A stretch of DNA of 64,000 nt. It comes from Brevundimonas intermedia. GTDB taxonomy: Bacteria > Pseudomonadota > Alphaproteobacteria > Caulobacterales > Caulobacteraceae. The stretch lies in the NCBI RefSeq assembly GCF_027922165.1, contig NZ_BSFD01000002.1, forward strand, positions 292,874-356,873, written 5' to 3'. The notes under the pieces were generated by a model. The model was not told where the DNA came from, did no database searches, and saw only the letters and a list, made by a program, of their open reading frames with translations. This document shows positions 1 through 7,901 of this stretch, piece by piece. Both the position numbers and the translations under genes were made by a program. The stretch's first letter is position 1. Every line of letters starts with the position of its first letter.

Positions 1-336
1 CAGCTTGTCGATCTTGGCGAAGAAGCCCCCGTCGCCGCTGGGGTCGCCGAACTGGGTCTGAATCTGGTCGTACAGTTCGTACCGCACATTCTGGCGGGCG
101 GCGTCCGCGTTCGCGCCCATGCCTGCGGCTTGCAGAAAGCGGTTGGTGGCCAGACGAACGCGCGAGACATCGACGCCCGCGCCATAACCCTCGGTGACTG
201 CGGCGGCCTGATCGGCGACCTTGCGGACATAGCCGGCCGTGTTGACGTTGGCGATGTTGTCCGACGTCACCCGCAATTGGGTCTGCGCGGCCTGCAGACC
301 CGTGGTGGCGATGTTCATGATGGACGTCAGCGACAT
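1..336 (-). CDS. flgK: Flagellar hook-associated protein 1 FlgK, N-terminal part (runs off the window)
   Basis: Only the first 112 codons are present; the gene continues beyond position 1. The translation begins MSLTSIMNIATTGLQAAQTQ and contains SDNIANVNTAGYVRK, the N-terminal rod/hook signature of FlgE/FlgK-type axial proteins. The following RLATNRFLQ and QIQTQFGDPSGDG stretches fit FlgK rather than FlgE. FlgK forms the junction between hook and filament outside the cell. The ATG at 334-336 follows a GGAG-like ribosome site. It diverges from fliK, and a sigma-54 promoter lies about 145 bases upstream. Confidence 0.88.
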   Translation of the reverse strand, partial: MSLTSIMNIATTGLQAAQTQLRVTSDNIANVNTAGYVRKVADQAAAVTEGYGAGVDVSRVRLATNRFLQAAGMGANADAARQNVRYELYDQIQTQFGDPSGDGGFFAKIDKL

Positions 337-476
337 GGAACCATCTCCCTCGCCTCACCCGGCAGGCCCTGCCCTGCGGCGCGCAAATCTTGCCCGGCCA
401 CGCGCCGCCCCCGCTCAAACAGAGCGTTGTTTTCACACGACATTGCGGATCGCGCAGTCTTCATGACCCGTGAGGT

Positions 477-493
477 GCGCAAGCCTCGGGCCA
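477..493 (-). promoter_or_regulatory. Sigma-54 promoter of flgK
   Basis: Read on the minus strand this is TGGCCCGAGGCTTGCGC. The -24 GG (491-492) and -12 GC (479-480) are separated by exactly 10 bases, as in the consensus TGGCACG-N4-TTGC. Transcription would start near 467, leaving about 130 bases of leader before flgK. The arrangement mirrors the promoter facing fliK. Confidence 0.72.
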
Positions 494-561
494 AATGTGT
501 CGATAGCGATACCCAAGGCTCCACCTACTGACGAACTCGACACAGGACCGATGCATTCGAT

Positions 562-594
562 GCCGGGCAAAAAGTAGCGAAGGGACGGCAAGAA
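562..594. promoter_or_regulatory. Paired GGCAA motifs, candidate FlbD (ftr) enhancer sites
   Basis: Two similar A-rich motifs, GCCGGGCAAAAA (562-573) and GACGGCAAGAAA (584-595), sit almost exactly midway between the two divergent sigma-54 promoters. In Caulobacter the divergent hook-gene promoters are controlled by FlbD bound at ftr elements. Naming these as ftr sites is inference from position and resemblance. Confidence 0.45.
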
Positions 595-663
595 ACGCCT
601 CTCCGGTCGCCCCGCCCCTCAGCCAAGTTTGATTTTCTCGTGTAATATCAACGTTGACGAAAC

Positions 664-679
664 TGGCCCGCGCCTTGCG
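664..679 (+). promoter_or_regulatory. Sigma-54 promoter of fliK-flgD-flgE
   Basis: The sequence TGGCCCGCGCCTTGCG has -24 GG at 665-666 and -12 GC at 677-678 with a 10-base spacing. It matches the flgK promoter in the -24 block (TGGCCCG) and the -12 block (TTGCG). Transcription would start near 690, which rules out a fliK start codon upstream of that point. Confidence 0.74.
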
Positions 680-742
680 ACAGGCGGTTCGAATAATCAG
701 GCGCAGCAGGCGCCGCCCAGACCTGAAAGTCGCCTGCACTCC

Positions 743-2713
743 ATGTCGTCCGCATTCGCCCTGTTCGCCTCAGCGCCTCCGGCCTCCGCCGGAACGCCCG
801 CTGTTGCGCCCGGCAGTCAGGACAGCGAGGTCGCCGATCTGTTCTCCTCCAAACTCGCAGAGGCCTTCCAAGGTTTGGGTCAGGCCGACGCTACAAAGCT
901 CGAAACGCCGCAACGGGCGCCGGGTCGTCTCTCCCTGCAAACGATCTCGACCACCGACCTGGCGGCGGTAGAAGCAGAAGAAGACGCGCCCGTGGCCCTC
1001 GACCTGACCGCCGAAGCTGCGGACCAAGTCGCGGCTTTACCGGCGCCATCAGAGCTCCTTCCGTCAAACGACGATGCGGAAACGGCGGACGCCGCCATCG
1101 CGGCTGCGGACGTCGTCGTCGCCGCTCAACCAGTTGCTCCACAAGCCGTCGTCCCAGCGCCCGTCCAAACTCCTGCTCTTGTTTCTGCGCCAGCTCCGGC
1201 ATCCGACGCGCCCGCCCTCGGCGACGTGACCGAAACCGCCCGCCTGACGCCGGCCGGTCAGATCGGCCAAGACATAAGCATCGCCGACCTGGCTTCAGAT
1301 CTGAAGGCCGACAGCGCTGCGGCGGCCAGGCCAGCCGCAGCAACGCCGGAACCCTCTCCGGCTCGACAGGCGGCCTCCAAAGACCATACGCCCGCCGTGA
1401 GCGCATCGCCGACGGCTACCACGGTCGTCGAGTCGCCCCTGTTCACGCCGAGCGTCGCTCCGGCGCCCCCGCCCCCGCCCGCGACAATGGACACGACGAC
1501 GACGTCACCACAGTCGCAGCCGAAATCCGCCGAACCGACGCTCGTCAAAGTCGATCGGCCCGCAGCGGCCCCGTCCGGCGTCTCCAGCCCCTCCAATCAG
1601 ACGGCGACCGAAGCCGCCGTCGCGTCCTTGCTGACTGCACCCGAAAAGCCGGCGGCGAAGCCTGGCTCCAACACAGCCAAGGCCGAGGTCGCCGAGGCGG
1701 TTCGCCTGACCGACCCATCCTCGCCCAAGCCTGAGGTGAAGATCGCCGTCCAGGTCGCAACCGCCGCCGCCCAGACCGTCGCGCCGGTTCAGACCGCCGC
1801 CGTCGTGTCCAATCTTGTCATCGCCGAAGCGGTCAGAGCGATCGAAACCCAGGTCGAAGCGCCTCAGCAAAACGCTTCCGAAACCGACCTTCCCGTGATT
1901 GAGGCCAATCAGTCGTCGCAGACCCCGCCGACCAAGGTCGCAGCGACCACACCCGCGCCCTCGACGCCCTTGCGCTCCGCGCCTGAAAACACAGCACCGA
2001 CCAATAGCGCTCGGCCGATGCTGAACGGATCGGACGTCCTCGCCACGGATCATGTCGTCATGGCCGACGCCGCACCGAGCACGAGCCAGACCCAACAGGC
2101 CAGCCTGGGTCAGATCGCACCGGCGACCGACAGCATCACGCCCACCGCAGCGCCGCTCATAGACGCCTCGGTTCCGCCTCTCGACCCGACCACGCCCGTA
2201 GACACGCCGGCGGAAGTCCGTGCGCTCGATGGCGCGACCACCACGACCCAGACCGCCGCCTCGTCCCTGTCCCGCGCCACCATCGAAACGACGGCCCATC
2301 TCGCCGCACAGATCGCACGCAAACTGGAAGGCCGCTCGACCCGGTTCGACATGGTCCTGACGCCCGAGGATCTGGGTCGCGTCGACGTCAGCCTCGAGAT
2401 CGGCGCCGACGGACAGCTGGCCGCCCGTCTGGCCTTCGACAATCCGGCCGCCGCCGCAGAGCTGCGCGGCCGGGCCGACGAGCTGCGCCGTCAGCTTCAG
2501 GACGCCGGCTTCCAGGTCGCCAGCGACTCTCTCGACTTCACCCAGCGCGATACGTCGTCCGGCGGCGGTTTCGACCGCGAGCAGCAGCAACGTCAATCCC
2601 TGTTCGCCGGCGCCGCGCGCCTGACCAACCAGGCCGATCTTTCCGCCACGCCCCCTCCGGGCGCCTGGACCAACCATTCCCAGACGCGCGACCGCGTCGA
2701 TGTGAGGGTCTGA
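743..2713 (+). CDS. fliK: Flagellar hook-length control protein FliK
   Basis: The 656-residue product is Ala/Pro/Thr-rich and probably disordered for most of its length. It ends in a compact Flg_hook domain (about residues 510-600) with FDMVLTPEDLGRVDVSLE and LRRQLQDAGFQV. FliK measures hook length and switches export specificity. The start at 743 (MSSAFALFASAPP) is chosen over the upstream ATG at 629 because the sigma-54 promoter lies between them. No strong ribosome site is visible. The gene is followed after four bases by flgD in a hook operon. The low-complexity N-terminus is usual for the family, and sequence conservation is expected only in the C-terminal domain. Confidence 0.85.
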   Translation: MSSAFALFASAPPASAGTPAVAPGSQDSEVADLFSSKLAEAFQGLGQADATKLETPQRAPGRLSLQTISTTDLAAVEAEEDAPVALDLTAEAADQVAALPAPSELLPSNDDAETADAAIAAADVVVAAQPVAPQAVVPAPVQTPALVSAPAPASDAPALGDVTETARLTPAGQIGQDISIADLASDLKADSAAAARPAAATPEPSPARQAASKDHTPAVSASPTATTVVESPLFTPSVAPAPPPPPATMDTTTTSPQSQPKSAEPTLVKVDRPAAAPSGVSSPSNQTATEAAVASLLTAPEKPAAKPGSNTAKAEVAEAVRLTDPSSPKPEVKIAVQVATAAAQTVAPVQTAAVVSNLVIAEAVRAIETQVEAPQQNASETDLPVIEANQSSQTPPTKVAATTPAPSTPLRSAPENTAPTNSARPMLNGSDVLATDHVVMADAAPSTSQTQQASLGQIAPATDSITPTAAPLIDASVPPLDPTTPVDTPAEVRALDGATTTTQTAASSLSRATIETTAHLAAQIARKLEGRSTRFDMVLTPEDLGRVDVSLEIGADGQLAARLAFDNPAAAAELRGRADELRRQLQDAGFQVASDSLDFTQRDTSSGGGFDREQQQRQSLFAGAARLTNQADLSATPPPGAWTNHSQTRDRVDVRV

Positions 2714-2717
2714 CCCT

Positions 2718-3440
2718 ATGGCCACCGCCGTTTCATCCGTCGACGCCGCCGGCCGCCTGAACAGCGGCACGACAATGCTGGCCTCGAATTTCGAGACCTT
2801 CCTGACCCTGTTGACCACGCAGATGAAGAACCAGGACCCGCTGTCGCCGCTCGATTCCAATGAGTTCACCGCCCAGCTGACCCAGATGGCCGGGGTGGAG
2901 CAGCAACTGCTGACCAACGACCTGCTGACCAGCCTGGTCGCCGCCCAGTCGGCCGGCGGCCTGGACAACGCCTCCAACTATATCGGCAAGGAAGTAACCG
3001 CAGCCTGGACCGCCACGTCGCTGGAAGACGGCAAGGCGACCTGGAGCTACGAACTGGGCGCCACCGCCGACAAGGTGAAGCTGCAGGTGGTCGACAGCAC
3101 CGGCAAGGTGGTCTGGGAAGGTGACGCCCCCGAGAAGGGCATCGGCCTGCACGACTTCACCTGGGACGGCAAGATGACCGGCGGCGACACGGCCGAAGAC
3201 GGCGGCGTCTATACGCTGAAGGTTGCGGCCACCGACGCCAAGAACGCCAAAATCGACAGCCAGGCCCTGATCCGCGGCCGCGTCACCGGCGTCGAGATGT
3301 ACGACGGCGCCCCCTATCTGGTGATCGGCGATTCCATACTCCCGCTTTCGACGGTGATCTCGCTGAACGAGAAGGCCGCCGACGCAGACAATGACGATAC
3401 GGAGAATCCGGACGTCCCGACCGAGCAGGCGGCCGCATGA
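2718..3440 (+). CDS. flgD: Flagellar hook cap / assembly protein FlgD
   Basis: 240 residues. The N-terminal part carries the FlgD hallmark MKNQDPLSPLDSNEFTAQL with the following QMAGVEQQL. The C-terminal half reads as the FlgD Ig/tudor-like region (TWDGKMTGGDTAEDGGVYTL). FlgD caps the growing hook and is needed for FlgE subunits to polymerise. It sits four bases after fliK and 46 bases before flgE, so the three are presumably co-transcribed from the sigma-54 promoter at 664. Confidence 0.93.
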   Translation: MATAVSSVDAAGRLNSGTTMLASNFETFLTLLTTQMKNQDPLSPLDSNEFTAQLTQMAGVEQQLLTNDLLTSLVAAQSAGGLDNASNYIGKEVTAAWTATSLEDGKATWSYELGATADKVKLQVVDSTGKVVWEGDAPEKGIGLHDFTWDGKMTGGDTAEDGGVYTLKVAATDAKNAKIDSQALIRGRVTGVEMYDGAPYLVIGDSILPLSTVISLNEKAADADNDDTENPDVPTEQAAA

Positions 3441-3486
3441 TGCGCTCCGCCGCCTTCCCGATGACTTCCATTCAAGGAGCGTATTC

Positions 3487-5262
3487 ATGAGCTTGAACAG
3501 CGCAATGCTGGCCGGCGTGTCCGGCCTGGCCGCCAACTCCGCCGCCCTGGCGGCGATTTCCCAGAACATCGCCAACGTCAACACCGTCGGCTACAAGCGC
3601 TCGCAGGGCGAGTTCCAGACTCTGGTCAACAGCCAGACCCGCGCCGGCGGTTCCTTCTCGGCAGGCGGCGTCATGTCCGCCACCCGGACGTTCATCAGCC
3701 AAGAAGGCCAGCTGCAGCGCACGACCGAGAACACCGATCTCGCCGTCAGCGGCCAGGGCTTCTTCGTCACCACTACCCAGGCCGAAAACGTCGGCGCCAC
3801 CGATACGCGCCTGTTCACCCGCGCCGGCGCCTTCCGCGTCGACAACCTTGGCTATCTGAAGAACAGCGCCGGTCTTTATCTGCAGGGCTGGCCCGTCGAT
3901 TCCAACGGCGACATCTCGACCGACCCTTCGGACCTGTCGCGCCTGCGGTCGATCAATATCGGTCAGGTCGGCGGCACGGCGGAGCCCACGACGCGCGTCC
4001 AAGTCAACGCCAACCTGCGTTCGACCCAGACGGTCTCGAGTGCGGCGGGCGCAAACAAATACGCCGGCGTCGACGACGCAGCCGTTCCCCCCGTCGAGCA
4101 TGACGTGGAAGTCTCCTACGTCCGGACCGGCGCCAACACCTACGACGTGACGATCAAAACCGGCATCACCAAGATCACCGGCACCGCGACCTATGCGGCC
4201 GGCGCTTTGACTGGCTTCGTTCCCTCAGGAGGAACCAACGGTTCGGCCACCGCCACGGCGACGGCCATCACCATCACGCCGACCAGCGGCACGCCGCCTG
4301 TCGCGGGCACGCCGTTCGCCCTGAACTTCGCCGACATCGGCATCACCACGGACGGCATCGCCAAGACCAAGTATGACCCTTCGGTCAACTCGATGGCGAT
4401 GTACAACGCCGACGATGACAACCCGGTCGGCGTCAAGCCCGACTTCAAGATGAACATCCCGGTGTCGGACTCCAAGGGCGGTCAGCGCAACCTGGAAATC
4501 CGCTTCCTGAAGAGCGCCGAACCGAACCAGTGGTACGCCGAAGTGGTCGCGGTCCCCGCCGATGACGTCGTGACCGGTGCGCCCTACTCCAACGGCCAGA
4601 TCAAAACCGGCCTGATCGCCTTCACCCCGTCAGGCCGTCTCGACATCGAGACGATGCAAGCCTGGCCGGCCGGAACCGGCTTGTTCGACGACCCTGAACA
4701 GGCGACGCTGTCCTTCCTCGAGTCCGATCCCAACAACACGATCGACCCCGCTGACCCGACCGACAACGGAAAAGTCAAATGGGCCGACGGCCTGGGCATC
4801 GCGGCCCAGACGGTGACCCTTGATCTGAACACCTCGGCTGGGGGCCTCAGCCAGTTGAACACCGCCTCGGTGGTCCAGTCGACGGTCACCAACGGTACAG
4901 CCTTCGGCAATCTGAGCGAAATCACCATCGACGAGGGCGGATTCGTCACCGCCATCTTCGACAACGGCGTCATGCGCCGCATCGCCCAGGTCGCCATCGC
5001 CACCTTCCCCAGCCCCGACAGCCTGAAGGAAGTTTCCGGCAACGCCTACGCCGTCAGCCTCGAAAGCGGCACCTTCAACCTGAAGGCGGCCGGCACCGGC
5101 GGCGCCGGCACGGTGGAGGCCCAACAGCTGGAATCCTCGACGGTCGATTTGTCGGCTGAGTTCACCGGCCTGATCACCACCCAACGAGCCTATTCGGCCT
5201 CGTCCAAGATCATCACCACGGCGGACGAAATGCTCGCCGAGCTGATCAACATCAAACGCTGA
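3487..5262 (+). CDS. flgE: Flagellar hook protein FlgE
   Basis: 591 residues. The N-terminus MSLNSAMLAGVSGLAANSAA plus SQNIANVNTVGYKRS is the conserved axial-protein D0 segment. The C-terminus (VDLSAEFTGLITTQRAYSAS, then DEMLAELINIKR) is the matching FlgE/FlgG tail. The middle is a long Thr/Ala-rich variable domain exposed on the hook surface. The start at 3487 is preceded by AAGGAG at 8-base spacing; an in-frame start at 3391 inside flgD has no such site. FlgE is exported by the flagellar type III system. It is the last gene of the hook operon. Confidence 0.94.
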   Translation: MSLNSAMLAGVSGLAANSAALAAISQNIANVNTVGYKRSQGEFQTLVNSQTRAGGSFSAGGVMSATRTFISQEGQLQRTTENTDLAVSGQGFFVTTTQAENVGATDTRLFTRAGAFRVDNLGYLKNSAGLYLQGWPVDSNGDISTDPSDLSRLRSINIGQVGGTAEPTTRVQVNANLRSTQTVSSAAGANKYAGVDDAAVPPVEHDVEVSYVRTGANTYDVTIKTGITKITGTATYAAGALTGFVPSGGTNGSATATATAITITPTSGTPPVAGTPFALNFADIGITTDGIAKTKYDPSVNSMAMYNADDDNPVGVKPDFKMNIPVSDSKGGQRNLEIRFLKSAEPNQWYAEVVAVPADDVVTGAPYSNGQIKTGLIAFTPSGRLDIETMQAWPAGTGLFDDPEQATLSFLESDPNNTIDPADPTDNGKVKWADGLGIAAQTVTLDLNTSAGGLSQLNTASVVQSTVTNGTAFGNLSEITIDEGGFVTAIFDNGVMRRIAQVAIATFPSPDSLKEVSGNAYAVSLESGTFNLKAAGTGGAGTVEAQQLESSTVDLSAEFTGLITTQRAYSASSKIITTADEMLAELINIKR

Positions 5263-5291
5263 TCGGCGAGTAAGTAAGCGTTAGTTTCAAT

Positions 5292-5322
5292 GAATCGTCG
5301 CTCAAGGAAGGTTTACAGAGTC
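5292..5322. promoter_or_regulatory. Two GANTC (CcrM methylation) sites upstream of sciP
   Basis: GAATC at 5292-5296 and GAGTC at 5318-5322 lie 110-145 bases before sciP. In Caulobacterales GANTC adenine methylation by CcrM affects transcription of cell-cycle genes through GcrA. Five-base motifs occur by chance, so the link is suggestive only. Confidence 0.3.
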
Positions 5323-5365
5323 GTTCGGGTCGGGAAGGATTTTATTCGTTCCTTCACCACGACGC

Positions 5366-5380
5366 TTAAACCGACCTTAG
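5366..5380 (+). promoter_or_regulatory. CtrA-type box upstream of sciP
   Basis: TTAA at 5366-5369, seven bases, then TTAG at 5377-5380. This matches the CtrA consensus TTAA-N7-TTAA with one mismatch. It lies 55 bases before the sciP start codon. In Caulobacter sciP is CtrA-activated, so the site fits. Confidence 0.55.
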
Positions 5381-5434
5381 CGGGCCCCGCCTACATTCAT
5401 GACACTACGGTGTTGGTGAAAGAGGCATAAGCCC

Positions 5435-5719
5435 ATGTTGCAAGAGCGACGCCTGAATAGCAAAGGCGAACAATACGTGGTCGGACCGACTGGCACGCCC
5501 CTGACCCTGAACGATCTTCCGCCGTCCAATACGGACCGGTGGGTGATCCGCCGCAAGGCCGAGGTCGTCGCCGCCGTTCGCGGCGGCCTGCTGAGCCTGG
5601 ACGACGCCCTGGCGAAGTACCGCCTGACGGCGGAAGAATTCCTCGCCTGGCAGAAGGCTATCGACAAATGGGGCATGCAGGGTCTGCGTACGACGCGGAT
5701 CCAGAGCTACCGCTCCTAA
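5435..5719 (+). CDS. sciP: CtrA inhibitor SciP (DUF1153 family)
   Basis: 94 residues, the full length of the DUF1153/SciP family. The segment WVIRRKAEVVAAVRGGLLS and the following LDDALAKYRLTAEEFLAWQK form the helix-turn-helix that contacts DNA and CtrA. SciP represses CtrA-activated genes in swarmer cells of Caulobacter. The ATG follows an AGAGG-like site. As in Caulobacter the gene lies directly after flgE, which supports the assignment. It is a single-gene transcript: a CtrA-like box lies upstream and a strong intrinsic terminator closes it at 5741-5772. Confidence 0.9.
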   Translation: MLQERRLNSKGEQYVVGPTGTPLTLNDLPPSNTDRWVIRRKAEVVAAVRGGLLSLDDALAKYRLTAEEFLAWQKAIDKWGMQGLRTTRIQSYRS

Positions 5720-5740
5720 GGGTTCCCCCGAAGACGAGGA

Positions 5741-5772
5741 GGGCCGCATCCGGCGACGGATGCGGCCCTTTT
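5741..5772 (+). terminator. Intrinsic terminator after sciP
   Basis: A perfect 12-bp stem GGGCCGCATCCG (5741-5752) pairs with 5757-5768 around a GCGA tetraloop and is followed by TTTT. It lies 21 bases after the sciP stop and isolates mnmA from sciP transcription. Confidence 0.88.
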
Positions 5773-5810
5773 CGTTGACCGGCCTCGAAATCGCGCCGGT
5801 TCCGCACTAA

Positions 5811-7022
5811 ATGGCGGCCATGACCCTGGTCGAAGACATCTGTCCCGTCCCTGACATCCGCCGCACCGACATGGATGCGGCGGTCGAGAGCGCGCGGGCG
5901 GCGGTCGGCCTGCCTGTCGGCGCGCGCATTGTTGCAGCCATGTCGGGCGGGGTGGACTCGACCGTCGTCGCCGCCCTGCTGCACAAGGCGGGCTATGACG
6001 TCGTCGGCGTGACCCTGCAACTCTACGACCATGGCGCGGCCCTGAAGAAGAAGGGCGCCTGCTGCGCGGGCCAGGACATCCACGACGCCCGTCTGGCCGC
6101 GGAGATGATCGGCATTCCGCACTATGTCCTGGACTACGAAAGCCGGTTCAAGGACGCGGTAATCGACCAGTTCGCCGACTCCTATCTGAAGGGCCAGACC
6201 CCGGTCCCCTGCATCCGCTGCAATCAGACGGTCAAGTTCCGAGACCTGCTCGACGTCGCTCGCGACCTGGGGGCCGAGGCGATGGCGACCGGCCACTACG
6301 TCCGCCGCGCCGCCGTCGGCAATCGCTCGCAGATGCGCAAGGCGATCGACCATTCGCGTGACCAGTCCTATTTCCTGTTCGCCACCACCCAGGACCAGCT
6401 CGACTATCTGCGCTTCCCCTTAGCCGATCTGGAAAAGCCCCAGGTGCGCGGCGTCGCCGCCGAACTGGGGCTGAAGATCGCCGCCAAGCCGGACAGCCAG
6501 GACATCTGTTTCGTCCCGTCCGGCGACTATCGCACCCTGATCGACCGCCTGCGTCCGCAAGGCCGCGAGGCCGGCGAAATCGTCCATATGGACGGCCGGG
6601 TGCTGGGAAGCCACGCCGGCATCACCGACTACACCATCGGCCAGCGCCGGGGCCTGAACGTCGCGGTGGGCGAGCCCCTGTTCGTGGTCAAGCTGGAACC
6701 GGAAACCCGCCGTGTCATCGTCGGCCCGCGCGAAGCCCTGCTGACCGCCAGTCTGACGCTGGAAGAAACCAACTGGCTGGGCGACGAAGCCACCGTCGTC
6801 GAGGCCGCCGCGTCCGGCCTCCCCGTCCTGGCCCGCGTCCGCTCCACCCGCCAGCCCTCGCCCGCCCGCCTGGCCCTGATCGACGGCGACGTCCGCATCG
6901 TCTTCGACCAGGGCGAAGAAGGCGTCGCCCCCGGCCAGGCCTGCGCCCTGTACGACCCCGCGGATCCCGACCGCGTCCTCGGCGGGGGCTTCATCCGCGA
7001 CACGACGGCGGTCGCGGTCTGA
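5811..7022 (+). CDS. mnmA: tRNA-specific 2-thiouridylase MnmA
   Basis: 403 residues. The PP-loop SGGVDST (about residues 45-51) binds ATP. The catalytic cysteines are in VPCIRCNQ (near 134) and [12 protein letters not shown] (near 233). MnmA adenylates and thiolates U34 of Lys, Glu and Gln tRNAs in the cytoplasm. The ATG at 5820 (MTLVEDI) is an equally plausible start; neither has a clear Shine-Dalgarno site. The stop lies three bases from the end of the convergent TonB-like gene. A tRNA-Lys(TTT), a substrate of this enzyme, lies at 45899. Confidence 0.94.
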   Translation: MAAMTLVEDICPVPDIRRTDMDAAVESARAAVGLPVGARIVAAMSGGVDSTVVAALLHKAGYDVVGVTLQLYDHGAALKKKGACCAGQDIHDARLAAEMIGIPHYVLDYESRFKDAVIDQFADSYLKGQTPVPCIRCNQTVKFRDLLDVARDLGAEAMATGHYVRRAAVGNRSQMRKAIDHSRDQSYFLFATTQDQLDYLRFPLADLEKPQVRGVAAELGLKIAAKPDSQDICFVPSGDYRTLIDRLRPQGREAGEIVHMDGRVLGSHAGITDYTIGQRRGLNVAVGEPLFVVKLEPETRRVIVGPREALLTASLTLEETNWLGDEATVVEAAASGLPVLARVRSTRQPSPARLALIDGDVRIVFDQGEEGVAPGQACALYDPADPDRVLGGGFIRDTTAVAV

Positions 7023-7025
7023 CCT

Positions 7026-7793
7026 TCAGCGCGCGGATCGCCCACCCTCGCGCGGCCGATAATCCAGCCTCACCCGGAACTCGCGGGTGCGCCAGGTCGT
7101 ATCGGCCGGCGGTCGGGGAAAGGGTTCTGCGGCCCTGATCTGGCTCAGAGTCGCGGCGTCCAGCGCGGCCCGGCCGCTGCCGGTCAATACACGCTCGTTG
7201 CTGACCCGCCCCCGCCGATCCAGGGTGAAGGCCACAGTCACCGTGCCGATGACGCCGCCGGGGTGCCGCTTGTGCGTTTCCACCCACCGCAGAACCTGGG
7301 CGTAATAGTCGTCCACCTGGGCGCCCGCATTGGCGCCGGACGTCGCCGCCGCGCCGCCGCCCGTCATACCCCGGCGCGAGTCTCGCGCGCCCTCGGCCCC
7401 CGCCTCTCCCCGGCCCGTCCCTTCCGTCTGGATCGTCGCGAGAGGTGTGGAGGCGACGGACGCCAGAGCGACGGGCGTCGTCTCCAGCGGAAACACCGGC
7501 GTCGGCGTGACCCTCGGCGTCGGCAGCATAGGCGCAGTGCTGGGCGTCAGAGTCTTCCGGGCCGTCGCGGCAGGCGCTTCGGCCTTGGCCGCTGTCGAGT
7601 CCGCAGATCCGTTCTCGCTGTCAAAGGCCGCACGCGGCGTCAGCGTCAGCTCGATTACCGGCGCACCGCCCTGGTCCGGCGCAGGCGGTTGGACGGCGTC
7701 TACCGCCAGCCCCGCCAGCAGACCCAGTTGGACGACCGCGACGACCAGACCGGTCGCCGCCTTGGCGAGCGGGGAAGCAAACTCGGACGGCAT
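7026..7793 (-). CDS. TonB-family energy transducer
   Basis: 255 residues. There is one N-terminal membrane helix (about residues 12-32, GLVVAVVQLGLLAGLAV), then a Pro/Thr/Ala-rich periplasmic spacer. A C-terminal TonB domain (residues 165-245) contains YYAQVLRWVETHKRHP and GTVTVAFTLDRRGRVSNERV. It transmits proton-motive force to outer-membrane receptors. It is transcribed divergently from a TonB-dependent receptor across a 108-base gap with a palindromic operator-like site. No exbB or exbD is nearby, so it would borrow these from elsewhere. Confidence 0.8.
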   Translation of the reverse strand: MPSEFASPLAKAATGLVVAVVQLGLLAGLAVDAVQPPAPDQGGAPVIELTLTPRAAFDSENGSADSTAAKAEAPAATARKTLTPSTAPMLPTPRVTPTPVFPLETTPVALASVASTPLATIQTEGTGRGEAGAEGARDSRRGMTGGGAAATSGANAGAQVDDYYAQVLRWVETHKRHPGGVIGTVTVAFTLDRRGRVSNERVLTGSGRAALDAATLSQIRAAEPFPRPPADTTWRTREFRVRLDYRPREGGRSAR

Positions 7794-7824
7794 GAGGGTC
7801 GCATAGAACCTGATTGTTGAGAAC

Positions 7825-7843
7825 GCAACTGAGAATGAGTTGC
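7825..7843. promoter_or_regulatory. Palindromic operator between TonB-like gene and receptor
   Basis: GCAACT (7825-7830), seven bases GAGAATG, then AGTTGC (7838-7843) form a perfect 6-bp inverted repeat. It sits 32 bases from one start codon and 59 from the other. The AT-rich GAGAATGA core resembles Fur-type sites, which fits divergent TonB uptake genes, but the regulator cannot be named from sequence alone. Confidence 0.4.
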
Positions 7844-7901
7844 ATATAGATTTTATCAGGAGTACCTCGCGCCCCCTTCAGCTTGGGTTTGGGTCGCCAT
7901 C

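Noticed and set aside
629-742. Upstream extension of fliK starting at the ATG at 629
   Set aside because: The sigma-54 promoter at 664-679 lies inside it, so mRNA would start near 690. The start at 743 is used.
1505-2977. Long minus-strand ORF opposite fliK and flgD
   Set aside because: It is antisense to well-supported flagellar genes and its Gly/Arg/Asp-rich composition is a GC-rich shadow pattern.
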